62,688 bases of DNA, taken from JABMQB01 sp964408795 (GTDB taxonomy: Bacteria > Bacteroidota > Bacteroidia > Bacteroidales > Prolixibacteraceae). The translations under genes and the position numbers were made by a program. Numbering within the stretch: the stretch's first letter is position 1; every line of letters begins with the position of its first letter. Of the stretch, positions 24,390-33,734 are shown in pieces. Below the pieces are notes generated by a model. It saw only the letters and a list, made by a program, of their open reading frames with translations. It did no database searches and was not told the DNA's origin. The stretch is taken from positions 1-62,688 of the forward strand of contig CAYPAW010000041.1 of the NCBI GenBank assembly GCA_964408795.1, read 5' to 3'.

Positions 24390-24846
24390 GGTGCTGTTTA
24401 TTGTTAATTGTGAGATTGAAGGCATAAATATATAAATATGTTGTGAATGAATAAACCGATCTTTGCATTTATTCCAGGGAAATAAAAGCCGGTGTGTAAG
24501 TCGTTAATGGGTGATAACTTGCCTGCTACAGGGAATGAACCATGCAAGCCGCATGAAGGTCCCGAAGGGTAGGAGATGATGCACGCCAAACCGGTGTGCT
24601 TCCTGATACGGATTCATGAGAAGCATGTTGTGAGCCCTTTCCTTTTGTAGTCGAAAATAAACGAAGATCACCGGATTTTCCGGGTTCTCCATTAAAGTTT
24701 GAATATGATAATAATTTTTGTAAATTACATCGGTAAAAATTTAAACTGCAGCAAATAGGCAACGAGTTTCACAGGCCACGGAAATGGAACATGCATGGAT
24801 TACATTACATGCCAGATATACAAAATTTTAAACGAATATTACACAC
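24390..24846. other. divergent regulatory region of the sugar locus
   Basis: 457 bp between the minus-strand symporter and the plus-strand GH20-like gene. Short open frames here (up to about 78 codons on the minus strand) look random. I saw no clear TAnnTTTG box or long dyad; TAATTTTTG near 24712 is a near match. It should hold the promoters of both units. Confidence 0.5.
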
Positions 24847-25923
24847 ATGAAAACCTATTCCATTGTTATTCTGATCTTTTGTGTTGTATTTGTCCGCGTT
24901 TCCGCCGAAGAGCCTTATCCGGTCAGGGGATTGTGTATCGCAGCTCCAACGGTTGAGGGTGTGGATGAATTTGTTGATTTTATTGATGAGGAACTTGCTC
25001 CTGCCGGGGTAAACACGCTGGTTCTTCGTGTGGATTATGGTTACCGGTACCAGTCACATCCTGAATTAGTTAATGGTCATCCTCTTGAAAAAGAGGATAT
25101 TAAAAAGCTGGTGGCCGTATGCAAGAAGAACCACATCCGGCTTATGCCTCAGGTTAATCTGCTGGGACACCAGTCATGGGCCGGTTCTGTAGGGAAATTG
25201 CTCGAAGTGTATCCCGAATTTGACGAAACTCCGGAGGTTGAATTTCCCGATGAATACCAATGGCCCAATGAAGACGGTTTGTATTGCAAAAGCTATTGTC
25301 CGCTTCACCCGGAAGTTCACGATGTGGTTTTTGATATCGTTGATGAAATAACGGAGGTTTTTGAAGCCGATGCCTTTCATGCCGGTATGGATGAAGTGTT
25401 TTACATCGGGCATGAACAATGCCCCCGTTGTTACGGAAAGGATAAAGCGGAACTTTTTGCTGGCGAGGTCAATAAAATAAGAAACCACCTCAAAGAATCA
25501 GGCCGCGAGCTCTGGATATGGGGCGATCGTCTTATTGACGGAAAAACCACCGGTATCGGATTGTGGGAAGGAAGCTTCAACAATACACATCGTGCAATCG
25601 ACTTGATTTATAAGGATGTAATCATTTGTGACTGGCATTATGAGAAAGCCCATCCAACAGCTGCTTTGTTTGCAGCCAAAGGATTGACGGTAGTAACCTG
25701 CCCTTATCGTAAAAGCGATGTGGCACGGGAACAGGATCTTCTGTTGCGTTCCCTGATCAGAAACGCCTCCGAAGAGATGAAACCCCGGTATGCCGGAATG
25801 ATGCAAACGGTATGGGGATCCGTGAAAGGATTTATGAATTCTTACTACGGAATCGCCATCGGGGAGCGGAGAGATGCTTCGGCTGATTGCTTCAAGGCTC
25901 TTTCTGAGATCTGGAACAAGTAG
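24847..25923 (+). CDS. exported GH20-like TIM-barrel hydrolase
   Basis: A 358-residue protein with a signal peptide (about 1-20, cleavage near VSAEE). The body has the look of a glycoside hydrolase TIM barrel related to GH20 hexosaminidases: NTLVLRVDYGYRYQSH near 56, RLMPQVNLLGHQSW near 98, and the Asp182-Glu183 pair in FHAGMDEVFYIG, which matches the GH20 catalytic H-x-G-x-DE block. A CPRCYGK segment follows at 192. It lacks the N-terminal GH20b domain and may be a distant member or another TIM-barrel family. It is divergent from the symporter and upstream of the GH5 gene, so it probably works on oligosaccharides entering the same pathway. Confidence 0.72.
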   Translation: MKTYSIVILIFCVVFVRVSAEEPYPVRGLCIAAPTVEGVDEFVDFIDEELAPAGVNTLVLRVDYGYRYQSHPELVNGHPLEKEDIKKLVAVCKKNHIRLMPQVNLLGHQSWAGSVGKLLEVYPEFDETPEVEFPDEYQWPNEDGLYCKSYCPLHPEVHDVVFDIVDEITEVFEADAFHAGMDEVFYIGHEQCPRCYGKDKAELFAGEVNKIRNHLKESGRELWIWGDRLIDGKTTGIGLWEGSFNNTHRAIDLIYKDVIICDWHYEKAHPTAALFAAKGLTVVTCPYRKSDVAREQDLLLRSLIRNASEEMKPRYAGMMQTVWGSVKGFMNSYYGIAIGERRDASADCFKALSEIWNK

Positions 25924-26073
25924 ACTACCCGTTTTTCCGATCCACACAGCCTTTCTCATCGCGTGTATATAAAATGGAAGATACGCGGCATAAATTGTAT
26001 TATTCGTTGTATATGCTTCCTTTGAAGATTTGTATCTTGCCCCCATTAAATTAAGTTACCGAATCAATCATTT

Positions 26074-27060
26074 ATGAGATATATCTGTTTTCTTCTTATT
26101 GGTATGCTTTTCAGCACGGGAGCTTGTAAGGGTCAATCCCTTTCCCAACTGAGAGTAGAAGGCAAAAACATCGTCACGGCGGAGGGTCAAATCATGCAGC
26201 TCCGGGGCGTCAGTTTTTCGGATCCTGATAAGCTGGAACATGACGGGCAATGGAATAAGGAATATTTTACCGAAGCAAGAAGCTGGGGCTGCAATGTAGT
26301 GCGTTTTGCTGTTCATCCCACCCGTTTGAATGACCGGGGATGGGATGCCTACTTCACTCTGATGGATAAAGGCATTCAATGGGCTGAGGAACTTGGTATG
26401 TATGTAATCATTGATTGGCATTCCATAGGGAATCTGAAGGAAGAAAAATGGTTCCGACCCATGTATACCACCTCCTGGGATGAAACAGTGAAGTTCTGGA
26501 AGACGGTAGCTGAGCGGTATAAAGAAAACCCTACTGTGGCCGTTTATGAACTGTACAATGAACCAACAGAAGCCGGCGCTCCTTTAACATGGGCTACCTG
26601 GCGGCCTACACTGGAAAAACTGATCGATGAGATTAATACGGTCGACGACAGCAAGATCTACCTGGTTGCCGGATTGAACTGGGGATATTTCCTGGATGAA
26701 GTAGGTGAAAACCCCGTCAACCGTAACAATGTGGCCTATTGTACCCATCCCTATCCACAGAAAAGAGAAAAACCGTGGGAACCTAAATGGGAACAGGATT
26801 GGGGATATGTCGCGGATACCTATCCGATAATAGCTACCGAATTTGGTTTTATGAATGCCCATGATCCCGGTGCCCACATACCCTGTATTGCCGATGAATC
26901 GTATGGAGAAGCTATCATTGCCTATTTCAATGATAAGAACATATCGTATACCGTATGGTGTTTCGATCCCGACTGGCCGCCCACTCTCATCAGGGACTGG
27001 GATTTTACCCCAACCGTACAGGGAGCCTTTTTCCGGAAAGCCATGCTGGAAAAGAATTAA
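26074..27060 (+). CDS. exported GH5-family glycanase (endoglucanase/mannanase type)
   Basis: A 328-residue GH5 enzyme. The signal region ends in STGACKGQ, so it may be a lipoprotein or a secreted protein. Catalytic residues are visible: Glu163 as acid/base in ELYNEPT and Glu256 as nucleophile in IIATEFGF. Also present are RGVSFSD near 44, GCNVVRFAVHP near 72 and DWHSIGN near 114 and THPYPQK at 224, as in GH5 cellulases and mannanases. Together with the epimerase, GH130 and symporter genes, a role in beta-mannan or glucomannan cleavage is likely, but cellulose or other beta-glucans cannot be excluded. A strong terminator follows 25 bp past the stop. Confidence 0.93.
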   Translation: MRYICFLLIGMLFSTGACKGQSLSQLRVEGKNIVTAEGQIMQLRGVSFSDPDKLEHDGQWNKEYFTEARSWGCNVVRFAVHPTRLNDRGWDAYFTLMDKGIQWAEELGMYVIIDWHSIGNLKEEKWFRPMYTTSWDETVKFWKTVAERYKENPTVAVYELYNEPTEAGAPLTWATWRPTLEKLIDEINTVDDSKIYLVAGLNWGYFLDEVGENPVNRNNVAYCTHPYPQKREKPWEPKWEQDWGYVADTYPIIATEFGFMNAHDPGAHIPCIADESYGEAIIAYFNDKNISYTVWCFDPDWPPTLIRDWDFTPTVQGAFFRKAMLEKN

Positions 27061-27084
27061 TTTAACCTAAACTTTAAATGAACC

Positions 27085-27120
27085 TAAAAGAGGCCGGGAT
27101 GTATTTCCCGGCTTTTTTTC
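27085..27120 (+). terminator. rho-independent terminator between GH5 and clpC
   Basis: GCCGGG (27093-27098) pairs with CCCGGC (27107-27112) around ATGTATTT, followed by seven T. It ends the GH5 transcript; clpC converges from the other side and its stop lies right after the T-run. Confidence 0.88.
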
Positions 27121-29649
27121 TTATTTATCCTGGTTTTGGTTTTTCTTGATTCCCAGAATTCGCATTTTCAGTTTTTCCTTCTTTTTGTCGAATCCCACAG
27201 AGATGGTGTCCCCCTCGGAAATAGATGCTTTGATAATGATTTCAGCCATTTCATCTTCCAGGTATTTTTGAATGGCTCTTTTTAAGGGGCGAGCTCCGAA
27301 TTGCGGATCAAAGCCTTTGTTGGCAATGAAATCCTTGGCTGCATGCGATATGGATAGTTTGTAATTCAGGCTTTCAACCCGTTTGTAGAGGTCTTTGATT
27401 TCAATATCGATGATTTTATGAATCTCTTTTTGACCCAATGAGTTGAACATAACCACATCATCCACCCGGTTCAGGAATTCCGGGGCAAAAGCCTGTTTTA
27501 AGGCTTTTTGTATGATGTACTTAATCCGTTCATTTTCATCTTCAGGGGTTTTATTGAAAGTAAATCCCACGCCCCGGCCAAAATCTTTCAACTGCCGTGA
27601 ACCGATGTTGGAGGTCATGATGATGATGGTATTTTTAAAATCCACATTTCTTCCGAGGCTGTCGGTCAGTCTGCCTTCATCCAGGAGTTGCAGCAGTATA
27701 TGGTATACATCGGGGTGGGCCTTTTCGATTTCGTCGAGGAGTACCACCGAGTAGGGTTTTCTTCGCACTTTTTCAGTCAATTGTCCTCCTTCTTCGTAGC
27801 CTACATATCCCGGAGGAGCACCCACGAGTCTGGAAACGGAGAATTTTTCCATGTATTCGCTCATGTCGATTCGTATCAGGGCATCCTGGCTGTCAAAAAG
27901 AAAGGTTGCCAGCACTTTAGCCAGTTGGGTTTTGCCTACTCCGGTAGGTCCAAGAAAAATAAAAGAGCCGATCGGACGGCTTGGATCCTTTAACCCGGCC
28001 CGGTTCCGTTGAATGGCTTTGACAATTTTTTCAATGGCTTCATCCTGGCCGATTACCCTGCTTCTTAGCTCATGCCCCATATTCATTAATCTCTTTCCTT
28101 CTGCCTGGGCAATTCGCTGTACCGGCACTCCGGACATCATGGCGATTACTTCAGCCACTTTGTGTTCATCGACTGTTTCCCGGTGGTTGATCAGGTCCTG
28201 TTCCCATTTCTCCTTCTCCTTGTCGAGTTGCTGTAACAGGGTTTTTTCTTTATCACGAATATCCGCAGCTAATTCAAAATTCTGGCTTTTAACTGCTTTG
28301 ATTTTCTCGTTCTTTGTTATTTCAATTTTTTCTTCCAGTTTAACGATGCGATCGGGTACGTTGATATTGGCGATATGAACTCTTGATCCTGCTTCGTCAA
28401 GTGCATCAATGGCTTTATCCGGAAGGTACCGGTCGGTGATATACCGGCTGGTCAGTTTTACACATCCCTCGATAGCTTTGTCTGTATAGGTTACATTATG
28501 GTGGTCTTCGTACCGGCTTTTTATATTGTGGAGAATTTCTATGGTTTCATCCATGGAAGTCGGTTCAACCATCACCTTCTGGAATCTTCTTTCCAGGGCT
28601 CCATCCTTTTCAATGTGTTGTCTGTATTCATCGAGTGTTGTGGCTCCGATACACTGGATTTCGCCTCTTGCCAGGGCAGGTTTCAGCATGTTGGCAGCAT
28701 CGAGCGATCCGGTTGCACCCCCTGCTCCCACGATGGTGTGGATTTCGTCAATGAAGAGAATTACATTCGCAACCTTTCCCAGTTCATTCAGAATAGCCTT
28801 CATGCGTTCTTCAAACTGTCCCCGGTATTTGGTTCCTGCAACAATGGAAGCGATGTCCAGGCTTACCAGCCGTTTGTCGAACAGCAACCGGGATACTTTT
28901 TTCTGTACAATACGCAATGCCAGACCTTCCGCAATGGCTGATTTCCCCACTCCCGGTTCTCCGATGAGAATCGGGTTGTTTTTCTTTCTGCGACTTAGAA
29001 TCTGAGCCAGCCGTTCTATTTCCCGTTCCCTTCCGACAATTGGATCCAGGCTGTTTTCTTCCGCCAGCCGCGTAATGTCAATCCCGAAGTTGTCAAGAAC
29101 CGGAGTATCTGATTTGGAAGGTCCTGCTTTTTTGGCTGAAGAAGAGCCGGTGGGTCCTTTGGCCATGGCATCGTCATCTTCGTCATCCTGATCCGGAAAG
29201 TCCGAGCGGGATTCCGGTTGTTTGTAGTCCTGAAGCTGAGATCTGACCAGGTAATAATTCACTCCCAAATCATTCAGCATACCAGTAATCAGGGTATCCT
29301 TGTCTTTTAAAAGGGCCAACAACAAATGTCCACTGTGGGCTGTTGTACTCTTGAAAGACCTTGCTTCCAGGTAGATTATTTTTAATGCCCTTTCGGTTGA
29401 TTTTAGCATTTGAAGTTCAGCCTGTGGATTGAGGGATTTATCGGTTCGTATCTTTTTTTCAATTTCCAACTTAAGCAAAGGAAGGTTAATTCCATAACTT
29501 TCCAGAATATCCGTTGCAATACCTTCACCATCTCTCAGAATACCAAGAAACAGATGTTCAGGGCCAATAAATTCATTTCCTAGCCTGATCGCTTCCTCAC
29601 GGCTGTAAACCAATATATCCTTTATTCTTGGCGAAAATTGAGAATCCAT
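27121..29649 (-). CDS. clpC: ATP-dependent Clp protease ATP-binding subunit ClpC
   Basis: A Hsp100 unfoldase that feeds proteins to ClpP. The 842-residue protein has an N-terminal double Clp repeat (about 1-145), an acidic linker (SDFPDQDDEDDD near 150), a first AAA+ domain (Walker A LIGEPGVGKSA near 229; Walker B ILFIDEIHTI), a UVR-like middle region with coiled coil near 425-470, and a second AAA+ domain (LGPTGVGKTQL near 570; VVLLDEIEKAH), then a C-terminal D2 small domain. The UVR segment and linker mark ClpC rather than ClpB or ClpA. It is a single-gene unit. ClpP is not in the window. Confidence 0.97.
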   Translation of the reverse strand: MDSQFSPRIKDILVYSREEAIRLGNEFIGPEHLFLGILRDGEGIATDILESYGINLPLLKLEIEKKIRTDKSLNPQAELQMLKSTERALKIIYLEARSFKSTTAHSGHLLLALLKDKDTLITGMLNDLGVNYYLVRSQLQDYKQPESRSDFPDQDDEDDDAMAKGPTGSSSAKKAGPSKSDTPVLDNFGIDITRLAEENSLDPIVGREREIERLAQILSRRKKNNPILIGEPGVGKSAIAEGLALRIVQKKVSRLLFDKRLVSLDIASIVAGTKYRGQFEERMKAILNELGKVANVILFIDEIHTIVGAGGATGSLDAANMLKPALARGEIQCIGATTLDEYRQHIEKDGALERRFQKVMVEPTSMDETIEILHNIKSRYEDHHNVTYTDKAIEGCVKLTSRYITDRYLPDKAIDALDEAGSRVHIANINVPDRIVKLEEKIEITKNEKIKAVKSQNFELAADIRDKEKTLLQQLDKEKEKWEQDLINHRETVDEHKVAEVIAMMSGVPVQRIAQAEGKRLMNMGHELRSRVIGQDEAIEKIVKAIQRNRAGLKDPSRPIGSFIFLGPTGVGKTQLAKVLATFLFDSQDALIRIDMSEYMEKFSVSRLVGAPPGYVGYEEGGQLTEKVRRKPYSVVLLDEIEKAHPDVYHILLQLLDEGRLTDSLGRNVDFKNTIIIMTSNIGSRQLKDFGRGVGFTFNKTPEDENERIKYIIQKALKQAFAPEFLNRVDDVVMFNSLGQKEIHKIIDIEIKDLYKRVESLNYKLSISHAAKDFIANKGFDPQFGARPLKRAIQKYLEDEMAEIIIKASISEGDTISVGFDKKKEKLKMRILGIKKNQNQDK

Positions 29650-29868
29650 AAATTATTCTGTTTTTCCTGTTTTCTTAACAAATATTGTTCCCATTGGGAT
29701 GGAAATTACTAAAATAACGAAAAATAAACAGGCAAGGTTTATTTTTCTCCGGAAGTTATTCAATATGGCATACCGGGGCCTGAATTATTGTCAGTTTATA
29801 TGTTAATATCTTCCACTTTTTCCGTGATTTAAACCCTGAGTTTATACTGTTTTACCAGAGTATTTTGC

Positions 29869-29876
29869 TATTTTTG
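29869..29876 (+). promoter_or_regulatory. probable -7 box for gyrA
   Basis: TATTTTTG matches TAnnTTTG and lies 34 bp upstream of the gyrA ATG. The expected -33 TTG is replaced by CTG at the right distance, so only one element is convincing. Confidence 0.4.
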
Positions 29877-29910
29877 TATTTTTAGAAAAAACATTATAGA
29901 ATTATTGTAA

Positions 29911-32424
29911 ATGGCAGAAGGAGAAAGAATTATAAGAGTTAACATCGAAGAGCAGATGAAGACCGCCTACATTGATTATTCCATGTCGGTGATTGTATCC
30001 CGGGCTCTGCCGGATGTCAGGGACGGATTGAAGCCTGTGCATCGGCGAGTCTTGTTTGGTATGAGTGAATTGGGTATTTTTTCCAACCGGCCGTATAAAA
30101 AATCGGCCCGTATTGTCGGGGAGGTACTTGGCAAGTATCATCCCCACGGTGATTCATCGGTTTATTTTACGATGGTACGGATGGCACAGCATTGGTCGTT
30201 GCGCTATCCCCTGGTGGACGGACAGGGTAATTTCGGTTCGGTAGATGGTGACAGTCCGGCAGCTATGCGCTATACGGAAGCCAGACTGACGAAGATTGCA
30301 GAGGTTACCTTATCGGACCTGGATAAGAATACCGTTGATTTTCAGCCAAATTTTGATGAATCTTTGAAAGAACCGACTGTTCTGGCAACGCGTATTCCCA
30401 ACCTTCTGGTGAATGGTACTTCAGGAATTGCCGTAGGCATGGCTACGAATATGCCTCCCCATAATCTTTCAGATGCCATCCATGCGACCATTGCCTATAT
30501 CGACAACAAAGAGATAGATGATGATGCATTGATAGAAATAATCAAAGCTCCGGATTTTCCGACCGGGGGAATTATATACGGGTATCAGGGGGTGATTGAT
30601 GCTTACAAAACAGGAAGAGGCCGGATTGTAGTTCGGGGCAAAGCCCATATTGAAAATGAAGGAGGTCGGGAAAAAATTGTTGTGACAGAAATTCCGTATA
30701 TGGTGAACCGTGCTGAGATGATACAGAAAACGGCTGACCTGATCAACGATAAAAAGATTGAAGGTATTTCAAACATCAACGATGAATCGGATCGAAACGG
30801 AATGCGCATTGTGTATGACCTGAAACGCGATGCCATGAGCAATGTGGTGTTGAATAAACTGTACAAGTATACTGCACTGCAAACCTCTTTCAATGTGAAC
30901 AACATCGCTCTTGTAAAAGGGAGGCCTCAGATGCTGACTCTGAAAGATATCATCGCCCGGTTTGTGGAACACCGCCATGAGGTGGTTACCCGAAGGACCC
31001 GGTTTGAGTTGGAACAGGCTGAGAAAAGAGCCCATATTCTGGAAGGTTTGATCATAGCCAGCGATCACATCGATGAAGTGATCGCCATGATCAGAGCTTC
31101 CAAAACACCCGATGAAGCCAGGGAAAACCTGATGAGTAGATTTCAACTCTCTGATATACAGGCACGTGCTATCGTTGAGATGCGTTTAAGACAATTGACC
31201 GGACTTGAACAGGATAAATTGCACAGTGAATTCGAAGAGATCCGGAAACAGATCGAATACCTGAAATCGGTACTCGAGAGTCATGAATTACGCATGCAAA
31301 TCATCCAGGAAGAACTCCTTGAAGTGAAAGAGAAATTCGGGGATGAAAGACGTACAGAATTGGTTCCCAATGCCGAAGAATTTAATCCGGAAGATTTTTA
31401 TGCCGATGAGGATATGGTGATTACCATATCCCATTTGGGATACATCAAACGTACCCCCTTAACGGAATTCAGGACCCAGGGAAGGGGAGGGGTCGGATCA
31501 AAAGGAGGAACAACCCGGGAGGAAGATTTCCTGGAGCATGTATTCATTGCTTCCATGCACAATACATTATTATTATTTACAAAAAACGGAAAATGTTACT
31601 GGCTGAAAGTGTATCAGATACCGGAAGGAAGCAGGTCCTCAAAAGGAAGGGCAATACAGAATATCCTGAACATTGCACCGGACGATAAGGTATTGGCGTA
31701 TATTAAAGTTAAAACGCTTGACGATAACGAATTTATAAACAATAATTTTATCATCCTGGGAACGCGCAAGGGAATCATAAAAAAGACAAAACTGGAAGCT
31801 TATTCACGACCCAGACAAAACGGAGTAAACGCCATAACTATCAAAGAGGGGGATGAATTGCTGGAGGCCAAACTGACAAACGGAGACAGCGAAATCATGA
31901 TGGCCGTAAAAAGCGGAAAGGCAATACGTTTTTCCGAAAACAAGGTACGGGCCATCGGAAGAACAGCCGCCGGAGTGAAAGGTATAACCCTTGGAAATGA
32001 AGAGGATGAGGTAGTTGGCATGATTTGTGTAAGTAATGTGGATGAAGATGTGTTGGTTATCTCGGAAAAAGGATACGGGAAGCGTTCTAAAACAAAAGAT
32101 TACAGAATGACCAACCGGGGTGGGAAAGGAGTAAAAACCTTGAACATTACAGGAAAAACCGGAGCTCTGGTGACCATCAAAGCTGTAAGCGATTCAGATG
32201 ATCTGATGATCATTACCCAGGCAGGAATAACCATCCGGGTAGCGATAAACCAAATCGGTATATACCGAAGAGCTACACAGGGCGTTCGACTGATTAACCT
32301 AAAGGAAGGAGATGAGATCGCATCGGTTGCCCGCGTAGTACGGAATGAGGAGGAAGAAGAGCAGAATACAATCGAGGATAACCAACCCAATGAGGATGAT
32401 AATCAAAACCTGAATGAGAACTAA
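29911..32424 (+). CDS. gyrA: DNA gyrase subunit A
   Basis: The breakage-reunion subunit of DNA gyrase, which introduces negative supercoils. The 837-residue protein has the N-terminal DNA-cleavage domain with catalytic Tyr121 in AAMRYTEARL, the coiled-coil tower, and six beta-pinwheel blades from about 500 to 810, with a GyrA-box-like QGRGGVGSKGG motif near 524. The acidic tail ends in DDNQNLNEN. In the quinolone-determining region the residue matching E. coli Asp87 is Phe86, while Ser82 (E. coli Ser83) is kept. The TPR gene follows after 80 bp and has its own promoter. Confidence 0.98.
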   Translation: MAEGERIIRVNIEEQMKTAYIDYSMSVIVSRALPDVRDGLKPVHRRVLFGMSELGIFSNRPYKKSARIVGEVLGKYHPHGDSSVYFTMVRMAQHWSLRYPLVDGQGNFGSVDGDSPAAMRYTEARLTKIAEVTLSDLDKNTVDFQPNFDESLKEPTVLATRIPNLLVNGTSGIAVGMATNMPPHNLSDAIHATIAYIDNKEIDDDALIEIIKAPDFPTGGIIYGYQGVIDAYKTGRGRIVVRGKAHIENEGGREKIVVTEIPYMVNRAEMIQKTADLINDKKIEGISNINDESDRNGMRIVYDLKRDAMSNVVLNKLYKYTALQTSFNVNNIALVKGRPQMLTLKDIIARFVEHRHEVVTRRTRFELEQAEKRAHILEGLIIASDHIDEVIAMIRASKTPDEARENLMSRFQLSDIQARAIVEMRLRQLTGLEQDKLHSEFEEIRKQIEYLKSVLESHELRMQIIQEELLEVKEKFGDERRTELVPNAEEFNPEDFYADEDMVITISHLGYIKRTPLTEFRTQGRGGVGSKGGTTREEDFLEHVFIASMHNTLLLFTKNGKCYWLKVYQIPEGSRSSKGRAIQNILNIAPDDKVLAYIKVKTLDDNEFINNNFIILGTRKGIIKKTKLEAYSRPRQNGVNAITIKEGDELLEAKLTNGDSEIMMAVKSGKAIRFSENKVRAIGRTAAGVKGITLGNEEDEVVGMICVSNVDEDVLVISEKGYGKRSKTKDYRMTNRGGKGVKTLNITGKTGALVTIKAVSDSDDLMIITQAGITIRVAINQIGIYRRATQGVRLINLKEGDEIASVARVVRNEEEEEQNTIEDNQPNEDDNQNLNEN

Positions 32425-32444
32425 ACGAAAGGTTTGTATTCAGA

Positions 32445-32474
32445 TTGTACAGAAAATAAATTATTCTATATTTG
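32445..32474 (+). promoter_or_regulatory. Bacteroidota-type promoter of the TPR gene
   Basis: TTG (32445-32447), a 19-bp spacer and TATATTTG (32467-32474) give the full consensus TTG-N19-TAnnTTTG, 30 bp before the ATG at 32505. It shows that the TPR gene can be transcribed separately from gyrA. Confidence 0.75.
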
Positions 32475-32504
32475 TTAATAAATAAAAAATAAAATTTTTT
32501 ACCC

Positions 32505-33701
32505 ATGAAAAGATCCGTTCTATTATTGACGTTTATATTGTTAGCAAGTCTGACTTACGCTCAAAAAAGAAATGTAACCAGTGCTGAGTCACTAAAAGAA
32601 GCCGGAAAACTGGAAGAAGCGCTGGAAACAATTGAATTAACCGTGGACCCAAACCAGAATAAATCGGATAAGACTCTGCCATGGCCAAAAACCTGGCTCG
32701 TACGGGGAAGTATTTTCCATGCGATTTACAAATCAAAAGATGAGAATCACAAAAAGCTTTCGGATGACCCACTGTATGAGGCACTTAAATCCTATAAGAA
32801 AGTCGAAGAACTGGATGAAAAAGGACGATTCGAAAATGAACTGAAAATTTCACTAACTTTTCTTCAACCGGATCTGACCGACCAGGCCATCAATGCATTC
32901 AACAACCAGGATTATGATAAAGCGCTTCAATCCTTCGAACATCTGCTGGAACTCGGAGAGATTTCTGTAATTAAGCAAGATAATCCCGGTGCAAAGGATA
33001 CAGTGATCATGTTTAATGCCGGTCTTGCTGCCTACAATGCCGAAAAATACGATAAGGCGATTCAATATTACAGAGATGTGGCTGAATTAGGATACAACGA
33101 GGGACGTACGTATATTCTGATATCTGCTGCCTATAAAATGAACAAAGATACAGCCAGTGCCCTTGAAGCACTCCAGGAAGGATTTGAAAAATACCCCGAC
33201 GATAATGACATTTTAACAGAAATGATTTCTATTTATCTGCAGAACGATCAGAAAGATGAAGCCATGAGATATCTGAACCTTGCCATCGAAAAGGATCCTT
33301 CCGAACCGCAATTTTATTTTGCACGGGGATCGTTGTATGATGCACTCGATGAAGATGAAAAGACCATTGAAAATTATAAAAAGGCCATCGAACTGGATGA
33401 TGAATATTTTAATGCTCATTTCAATATGGGGGCTTTTTATTACAACAAAGGTGTGGAACAATACGAAAAGGCCATTGCGATACCTGCCAATGAGAACGAA
33501 AGGTATGAGGAAGAACTGGCTAAATGTGATCAGTGGTGGGATCTGGCATTGCCACATATGAAAAAATGCCACGAAATAAAAAGCGATGACAGGTCTACCA
33601 TCGAAACATTAAAAAACCTGTATTATAGAATGATCCCCAGAGATGAAGACAAATATCAACCCTTGTATCAGGAAATGGACAGTTTATTAAAAAATCAATA
33701 A
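32505..33701 (+). CDS. exported TPR-repeat protein
   Basis: A 398-residue protein with a signal peptide (MKRSVLLLTFILLASLTYA, cut before QKRN). Several tetratricopeptide repeats follow, visible as paired helices with A/G at the usual sites: about 34-47 (ESLKEAGKLEEALE part), 125-160 (AINAFNNQDYDKALQSFEHLLEL part), 170-205, 206-240, 243-276 (AMRYLNLAIEKDPSEPQF part) and 277-310. Such proteins in the Bacteroidota periplasm usually act as protein-interaction scaffolds; the partner is unknown. It has its own promoter and terminator, so it is a single-gene unit that only happens to follow gyrA. Confidence 0.9.
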   Translation: MKRSVLLLTFILLASLTYAQKRNVTSAESLKEAGKLEEALETIELTVDPNQNKSDKTLPWPKTWLVRGSIFHAIYKSKDENHKKLSDDPLYEALKSYKKVEELDEKGRFENELKISLTFLQPDLTDQAINAFNNQDYDKALQSFEHLLELGEISVIKQDNPGAKDTVIMFNAGLAAYNAEKYDKAIQYYRDVAELGYNEGRTYILISAAYKMNKDTASALEALQEGFEKYPDDNDILTEMISIYLQNDQKDEAMRYLNLAIEKDPSEPQFYFARGSLYDALDEDEKTIENYKKAIELDDEYFNAHFNMGAFYYNKGVEQYEKAIAIPANENERYEEELAKCDQWWDLALPHMKKCHEIKSDDRSTIETLKNLYYRMIPRDEDKYQPLYQEMDSLLKNQ

Positions 33702-33706
33702 AACAA

Positions 33707-33734
33707 AAATGGGGGCGAACGCCTCCATTTTTTG
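33707..33734 (+). terminator. rho-independent terminator after the TPR gene
   Basis: ATGGGGGC and GCCTCCAT pair (one G-U) around a 4-nt loop and are followed by six T, 10 bp past the TPR stop codon. Confidence 0.85.

Noticed and set aside
24404..24762. Several short minus-strand frames upstream of the symporter gene
   Set aside because: They overlap one another in different frames, have no domain pattern and lie in the divergent promoter region.
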